Source: Rhodobiaceae bacterium
GTDB taxonomy: Bacteria > Pseudomonadota > Alphaproteobacteria > Parvibaculales > Parvibaculaceae
DNA: 10,695 bases
Direction: 5' to 3'
NCBI GenBank assembly: GCA_027352645.1
Contig: DAIEIL010000150.1
Location: forward strand, 1-10,695
A model generated the notes under the pieces. That model was not told the origin of the DNA. It worked only from the letters and a program-made list of their open reading frames with translations, and did not search any database. Positions 6,831 through 10,695 of this stretch are shown here, piece by piece (the first letter of the stretch is position 1; the number at the start of each line of letters is the position of its first letter). A program made the translations under genes and the position numbers.

Positions 6831-6859
6831 TATGTAGCGGGCGCACGGCACGAAACCAA
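6831..6859 (-). promoter_or_regulatory. Candidate sigma-70 promoter of the chloride channel gene
   Basis: Read on the minus strand, TTGGTT (6859-6854) is followed by a 17-base spacer and TACATA (6836-6831). Transcription would begin near 6824, giving a leader of about 38 bases before the ATG ending at 6786. The pair matches the consensus in 3 to 4 of 6 bases at each box with ideal spacing. It also excludes the longer reading-frame start at 6897. Confidence 0.45.
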
Positions 6860-6904
6860 GCCGTCATTGGCGCAAAAGCAGCACCGAATCGGCCCACAGC
6901 CTCG

Positions 6905-6913
6905 TGCTATAGT
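6905..6913 (+). promoter_or_regulatory. Candidate extended -10 promoter for uvrD
   Basis: TGCTATAGT has the extended -10 form TGn followed by TATAGT (5 of 6 to TATAAT), 38 bases before the uvrD ATG. No good -35 box is found 17 bases upstream, which extended -10 promoters can lack. I see no alphaproteobacterial SOS box (GTTC-N7-GTTC) in the 165-base divergent region. Confidence 0.4.
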
Positions 6914-6951
6914 CGCCCGCATCTGAACCCTGATTTCCAGCCGGACCCTGC

Positions 6952-9282
6952 ATGACGAGCGACCCCTTCGACCTTGGGGCTATTCCCGAAGAGACAACTG
7001 CTCGCTCGACCAGCGCAGCGGCCGTGGCGTCCATGCGCGCGCCCTATCTCGACGGTCTCAATGCGGAACAGCGCGAAGCGGTCGAGGCGCTGGACGGACC
7101 TGTCCTGGTCCTCGCGGGCGCTGGTACCGGCAAGACCCGCGTCCTGACGACGCGGCTTGCACATCTGCTCGCCACGCGCCGCGCCTATCCCAGCCAGATC
7201 CTTGCCGTGACCTTCACCAACAAAGCCGCGCGCGAAATGAAGGAACGCATCGGACGGCTCATTGGGGGCGTGGTCGAGGGCATGCAGTGGCTGGGCACCT
7301 TCCATGCGATTGGCGCGAAGATGCTGCGCCGCCATGCGGAGCTTGCGGGCCTTCGCTCCGACTTCACCATTCTCGACGCCGACGATCAGGTTCGGCTGAT
7401 GAAGCAGATCATCCAGGCCGCCAATATCGACGAGAAGCGCTGGCCCGCACGCCAGCTCGCGACCTATATCGACGGCTGGAAGAACCGCGGACTGACGCCG
7501 GGCAAGGTGCCCGCAGGCGAAGCGCAGGCCTTCGCCAATGGAAAGGGTGCGGAGCTTTATCAGGCCTATCAGCTTCGGTTGAAGGTTCTGAACGCAGTCG
7601 ACTTCGGCGACCTGCTGCTCGAAACGCTCCGCATCTTCCAGGAACATCCGGAAGTGCTTGCCGAGCATCAGGACCGCTTCAAATACATGCTCGTCGACGA
7701 GTATCAGGATACGAACGTCGCGCAATATCTCTGGCTCCGCCTCCTCGCGCAGAAGAGCAGGAATATCTGCTGCGTCGGCGACGACGACCAGTCGATCTAT
7801 GGCTGGCGCGGCGCGGAAGTGGACAACATCCTGCGCTTCGAGAAGGACTTTCCGGGCGCGAAGGTCGTGCGCCTCGAACGCAACTACCGCTCGACGCCGC
7901 ATATTCTCGGCGCCGCCTCCGGCCTCATCGCCGCGAATGAAGCGCGTCTGGGCAAGACGCTCTGGACCGAGGAGAACGAGGGCGAGAAAGTTCGCATTTC
8001 CAGCTATTGGGACGGCGAGGAAGAAGCGCGCAACATCGCCGAGGAAATCGAGAGCCTGCAGCGCAAGGGCCATATGCTTCACGAAATGGCGATCCTCGTT
8101 CGCGCCTCCTTCCAGATGCGCGAATTCGAAGACCGCTTCATCAATCTCGGCATTCCCTATCGCGTCGTCGGCGGCCCGCGCTTCTATGAGCGCGCCGAAA
8201 TCCGCGACGCCAATGCCTATCTGCGCCTCGTCGCGCAGCCGGACGACAATCTCGCCTTCGAGCGCATCGTCAACAAGCCGAAGCGCGGGCTTGGCGATGT
8301 CGCCCTGCAAACGATCCATCAGCTTGCCAATGCGCGCGGTGTCTCTCTGATGCGCGCCGCGCGGGAGATCATCACCACGGAAGAACTGAAGCCCGCACCG
8401 CGCCGCGCGCTCGCAGGCTTCGTCGAGATGGCCGAGCGCTGGCGCGCACTGATGCCCGGCATGCCGCATACGGAACTTGCCGAGATCATTCTCGACGAGT
8501 CCGGCTACACCGAGATGTGGCAGAACGACAAATCCGCCGAGGCGCCGGGCAAGCTCGAAAACCTCAAGGAACTCGTCCGCTCCATGGAGCATTTCGACGA
8601 CCTTCAGGGCTATCTCGAGCACATCTCGCTCGTCATGGAAATCGAGTCGCAGGATAGCGGCGACAAGGTGAACCTGATGACGCTGCACAGCGCCAAGGGC
8701 CTTGAGTTCGACATCGTGTTCCTGCCCGGCTGGGAGGAAGGCCTTTTCCCGCATCAGCGCTCACTCGATCAGAGCGGCGTCGCGGGGCTCGAGGAAGAGC
8801 GCCGTCTCGCCTATGTCGGCATCACGCGGGCGCGGAAGCATTCCTATATCTCCTTTGCCGCCAACCGCCGCATCCATGCGCTGTGGCAGAGCGCGGTCCC
8901 CTCGCGCTTCATCGACGAAATTCCGAAAGAGCATGTAGAAGTCGCCGAAAGCGCCATGGGCGCATCGAGCTTCCAGAACTACGCGCCGAGCCGCTTCTCG
9001 CAGGACTTCGCCTCGGGCAGCGACTATTCGAGCCCTGGCTGGAAGCGCGCGCAAACCATGACGCGCACGACGTCGAAAGTGCGCCCGCCCAATCTCGAAG
9101 TCAGCGCCGAACTCGTGGCGACGAGCGATCCTGCAGCGGCGAGCTACCGCCATGGTGAGCGTGTCTTCCACCAGAAATTCGGCTATGGCGAAGTGACGGC
9201 CATCGACGGCAACAAGCTGACCGTCGATTTCGACAAGGCCGGACGCAAGAAGGTTATCGACAGTTTTCTGGAGCGTGTCTGA
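6952..9282 (+). CDS. uvrD: ATP-dependent DNA helicase UvrD/PcrA (superfamily 1A)
   Basis: The 776-residue product shows every UvrD/PcrA motif in order. These are the Q motif 'LNAEQREAV' (36-44), Walker A AGAGTGKT (55-62), motif Ia 'FTNKAAREMKERI' (88-100), motif II VDEYQDT (248-254), motif III 'GDDDQSIYGWRGAE' (276-289), motif IV 'RLERNYRST' (307-315), motif V 'MTLHSAKGLEF' (576-586) and motif VI 'YVGITRARK' (621-629). A variable linker (about 665-730) leads to a C-terminal Tudor-like fold, 'GERVFHQKFGYGEVTAID' (735-752), known in PcrA/UvrD to contact RNA polymerase. It unwinds DNA 3' to 5' in nucleotide excision and mismatch repair and clears stalled complexes. Residues 1-32 are a Ser/Ala/Thr-rich extension before the Q motif. 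An in-frame ATG at 7033 could be an alternative start, and the ribosome site before 6952 is weak. prmA follows after 5 bases. Confidence 0.97.
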   Translation: MTSDPFDLGAIPEETTARSTSAAAVASMRAPYLDGLNAEQREAVEALDGPVLVLAGAGTGKTRVLTTRLAHLLATRRAYPSQILAVTFTNKAAREMKERIGRLIGGVVEGMQWLGTFHAIGAKMLRRHAELAGLRSDFTILDADDQVRLMKQIIQAANIDEKRWPARQLATYIDGWKNRGLTPGKVPAGEAQAFANGKGAELYQAYQLRLKVLNAVDFGDLLLETLRIFQEHPEVLAEHQDRFKYMLVDEYQDTNVAQYLWLRLLAQKSRNICCVGDDDQSIYGWRGAEVDNILRFEKDFPGAKVVRLERNYRSTPHILGAASGLIAANEARLGKTLWTEENEGEKVRISSYWDGEEEARNIAEEIESLQRKGHMLHEMAILVRASFQMREFEDRFINLGIPYRVVGGPRFYERAEIRDANAYLRLVAQPDDNLAFERIVNKPKRGLGDVALQTIHQLANARGVSLMRAAREIITTEELKPAPRRALAGFVEMAERWRALMPGMPHTELAEIILDESGYTEMWQNDKSAEAPGKLENLKELVRSMEHFDDLQGYLEHISLVMEIESQDSGDKVNLMTLHSAKGLEFDIVFLPGWEEGLFPHQRSLDQSGVAGLEEERRLAYVGITRARKHSYISFAANRRIHALWQSAVPSRFIDEIPKEHVEVAESAMGASSFQNYAPSRFSQDFASGSDYSSPGWKRAQTMTRTTSKVRPPNLEVSAELVATSDPAAASYRHGERVFHQKFGYGEVTAIDGNKLTVDFDKAGRKKVIDSFLERV

Positions 9283-9287
9283 ACGAA

Positions 9288-10217
9288 ATGCCGATCTGGA
9301 AAGCCTCCTTCGTCGTTCCTTATTCTGTTGCGGAAATTTTCTCGGAAGCGCTGGAAAGCGCCTTCTCGCCTGAAGCGCTCGCGGTTTCGACCAGCGAGGC
9401 GCATCCCGGCGAGGGACCGCTCGTCAAAACGGCATCCGACTGGAACGAAGTCGAGGCGCATGGCTTCTGGCGCGTCGAAGCGCTTTATGAAGTTGAGCCC
9501 GATGCGGACGCGCTGCGTGCGCTCGTCGCGCCCATCGAGGACGAAACGGGAGCAAAGGCCGAAGAATTCGCCGTCGAACCTATCCAGGAAATCGACTGGG
9601 TGACGAAGTCGCTCGAAGGGCTCGATCCCGTGCGCGCGGGCCGCTTCTTCATCTATGGCAGCCACGATGCAGACAAGGTGCCCGCCGGCGTCATTCGGCT
9701 TCTCGTGGATGCGGGTCAGGCTTTCGGCACCGGCCATCACGAAACGACGACAGGCTGCCTCGAATTCATTTCGGAGGTCGTGCAGCCGGGCCGTCGCCTC
9801 AACGCGCTCGACATCGGCACGGGCACAGGCGTCCTTGCCATCGCCATTGCCAAGATCGCGCGCTGCAACGTGCTTGCCTCGGATATCGACCCGGTCGCCG
9901 TGCGCGTCACGAAGGGCAATGCCGGCAAAAATGGCGTCGCGCCCTTCGTCTCCGCAGTGACGGCCAAGGGCTTTGGCCATCCCGCCCTCCATGCCCGCGC
10001 ACCCTACGACCTCATTGTCGCGAACATCCTCGCCCGCCCTCTCGTCTCCCTCGCGCCCGCCTTCCGGGCCCATCTGAAGCCGGGCGGCACGCTCATCCTC
10101 TCTGGCATCCTGCAGACGCAGGAGACCATGGTGACAAGCGCGCTCAGGATGCAGGGGCTTTTTCTTCGCGCCCGCAAGCCCAGGGGCGATTGGGTGACGC
10201 TGAGGATTCAGGGGTAA
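9288..10217 (+). CDS. prmA: Ribosomal protein L11 methyltransferase PrmA
   Basis: The 309-residue protein has an N-terminal L11-recognition domain and a C-terminal class I SAM-dependent methyltransferase domain. Motifs are 'DAGQAFGTGHHETTTGCLE' (141-159), the PrmA hallmark; motif I 'LDIGTGTG' (174-181); the acidic ribose-binding end 'ASDIDP' (197-202); and 'DLIVANILARPLV' (241-253) with the N-I-L-A catalytic-loop motif. The length is near the bacterial norm. It methylates amino groups of ribosomal protein L11 in the cytoplasm. The ATG lies 5 bases after the uvrD stop with no good Shine-Dalgarno at normal spacing (GGAG at 9270-9273 is 14 bases away), so translation is probably coupled to uvrD. 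The assignment rests on motif wording and is firm. Confidence 0.96.
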   Translation: MPIWKASFVVPYSVAEIFSEALESAFSPEALAVSTSEAHPGEGPLVKTASDWNEVEAHGFWRVEALYEVEPDADALRALVAPIEDETGAKAEEFAVEPIQEIDWVTKSLEGLDPVRAGRFFIYGSHDADKVPAGVIRLLVDAGQAFGTGHHETTTGCLEFISEVVQPGRRLNALDIGTGTGVLAIAIAKIARCNVLASDIDPVAVRVTKGNAGKNGVAPFVSAVTAKGFGHPALHARAPYDLIVANILARPLVSLAPAFRAHLKPGGTLILSGILQTQETMVTSALRMQGLFLRARKPRGDWVTLRIQG

Positions 10218-10224
10218 GGGCCAG

Positions 10225-10253
10225 TTGCCCACTTCCCTCCCCGCCCCTACATT
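10225..10253 (+). promoter_or_regulatory. Candidate promoter giving a leaderless aminopeptidase P mRNA
   Basis: TTGCCC (10225-10230), a 17-base spacer and TACATT (10248-10253) form a sigma-70-like pair. The -10 box ends only 6 bases before the ATG at 10260, so transcription would begin at or next to the A of the start codon. The 42-base gap after prmA is pyrimidine-rich and has no Shine-Dalgarno sequence, which agrees with a leaderless start. Confidence 0.4.
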
Positions 10254-10259
10254 CATTCC

Positions 10260-10695
10260 ATGTTCCAGATCTTCGACGACATCGCCGACCCGTCGCTCGG
10301 CACAGAACGCGCGAGGCGCCTCCGCGAGGAGCTGCGTCGTCGCGGCCTCGACGGTTTCCTCATTCCCCGCGCCGATGAGCATCAGGGCGAATATGTGCCC
10401 GCCAATGCGGAACGCCTGCGCTGGCTCACGGGCTTTTCCGGCTCGGCGGGGATGGCCATCCTGCTTCTCGACAAGGCGGCCATTTTCGTCGACGGGCGCT
10501 ACACGCTTCAGGTTCGCGATCAGGTGGACGTGGCGACCTTCGAGCCGAAGCACCAGATCGAGGAGCCGCCGGTCCGCTGGATCGAGCAGAACCTCGTCAA
10601 GGATGCGCAACTCGGTTACGACCCGTGGCTCCACACCGTCGACGCGGTGGCGCGGCTGAAGGCTGCCGCGGAAAAGGCAGGCGCAACGCTCGTCG
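10260..10695 (+). CDS. Aminopeptidase P family (M24) metallopeptidase, 5' part
   Basis: The frame opens at the ATG at 10260 and runs off the window edge after 145 complete codons. The visible part is the N-terminal creatinase-like domain of the long (about 600-residue) Xaa-Pro aminopeptidase class. It shows 'RLREELRRRGLDGFLIPRAD' (20-39), 'EHQGEYVPANAERLRWLTGF' (40-59), 'SGSAGMAILLLDKAAIFVDG' (60-79) and 'RYTLQVRDQVD' (80-90). Family knowledge: these enzymes remove the N-terminal residue from peptides with proline second, using a two-metal site in the C-terminal pita-bread domain. That domain is outside the window, so activity cannot be judged. It lies 42 bases after prmA on the same strand. 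No ribosome binding site is visible. Confidence 0.9.
   Translation, partial: MFQIFDDIADPSLGTERARRLREELRRRGLDGFLIPRADEHQGEYVPANAERLRWLTGFSGSAGMAILLLDKAAIFVDGRYTLQVRDQVDVATFEPKHQIEEPPVRWIEQNLVKDAQLGYDPWLHTVDAVARLKAAAEKAGATLV

Noticed and set aside
6787..6897. 37-residue N-terminal extension of the chloride channel
   Set aside because: The frame is open, but the extension is Arg/Pro-rich without family likeness and would start upstream of the candidate promoter. The ATG ending at 6786 gives a normal CLC N-terminus.
6907..8754. 615-codon open frame on the minus strand, opposite uvrD
   Set aside because: Its codons are in exact register with the uvrD codons, so antisense stops would need sense TTA, CTA or TCA, which are rare in this GC-rich coding style. 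The translation has no recognisable domain, whereas uvrD has every helicase motif.
9183..10634. 483-codon open frame on the minus strand, opposite prmA and the aminopeptidase gene
   Set aside because: prmA and the peptidase gene share one frame, and the antisense codons align with both, giving the same codon-bias shadow. It crosses two real genes and their gap and has a charged, low-information composition.

Overview
The window reads as ordinary chromosome from a GC-rich alphaproteobacterium. Base composition is GC-rich by eye and coding is dense. Third codon positions are strongly G/C, and protein wording such as that of the DUF1345, PrmA and aminopeptidase P products fits Hyphomicrobiales-like genomes. 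A Parvibaculum-type organism would fit, but the genus cannot be fixed from this sequence. There are nine protein genes, two of them cut by the window edges. I see no tRNA, rRNA, CRISPR array, insertion sequence, phage gene or large repeat, and no gene-free stretch longer than about 165 bases.

Positions 1-3452 (+): an ABC-type exporter operon. It holds the 3' end of a HlyD-family periplasmic adaptor, a single-domain ATPase, and an ABC-2 permease whose start overlaps the ATPase stop by 4 bases. After 59 bases comes a small DUF1345 membrane protein that may be co-transcribed. The first three resemble the YbhG/YbhF/YbhS drug or xenobiotic exporter of E. coli, but with one ATPase domain and one permease in view.

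Positions 3459-5468: a GlcD/D-lactate dehydrogenase-type flavoprotein on the minus strand is divergent from a hotdog-fold acyl-CoA thioesterase on the plus strand. Their shared 120-base upstream region contains an 8-base inverted repeat that could be an operator. The flavoprotein converges on the DUF1345 gene with a 6-base gap.

Positions 5449-6786 (-): a CLC chloride channel/antiporter. Its 3' end overlaps the thioesterase by 20 bases. It has its own candidate promoter and is divergent from the next block.

Positions 6952-10695 (+): uvrD (DNA helicase), prmA (ribosomal protein L11 methyltransferase, 5 bases downstream) and the first 145 codons of an aminopeptidase P. The peptidase has a promoter-like sequence placed so that its mRNA could be leaderless. 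This block is housekeeping: DNA repair, ribosome modification and peptide turnover.

I did not find a convincing undescribed system. The points most worth a second look are the potassium-channel-like pore-loop wording in the DUF1345 protein, the possible leaderless start of the aminopeptidase, and the inverted repeat between the dehydrogenase and thioesterase.
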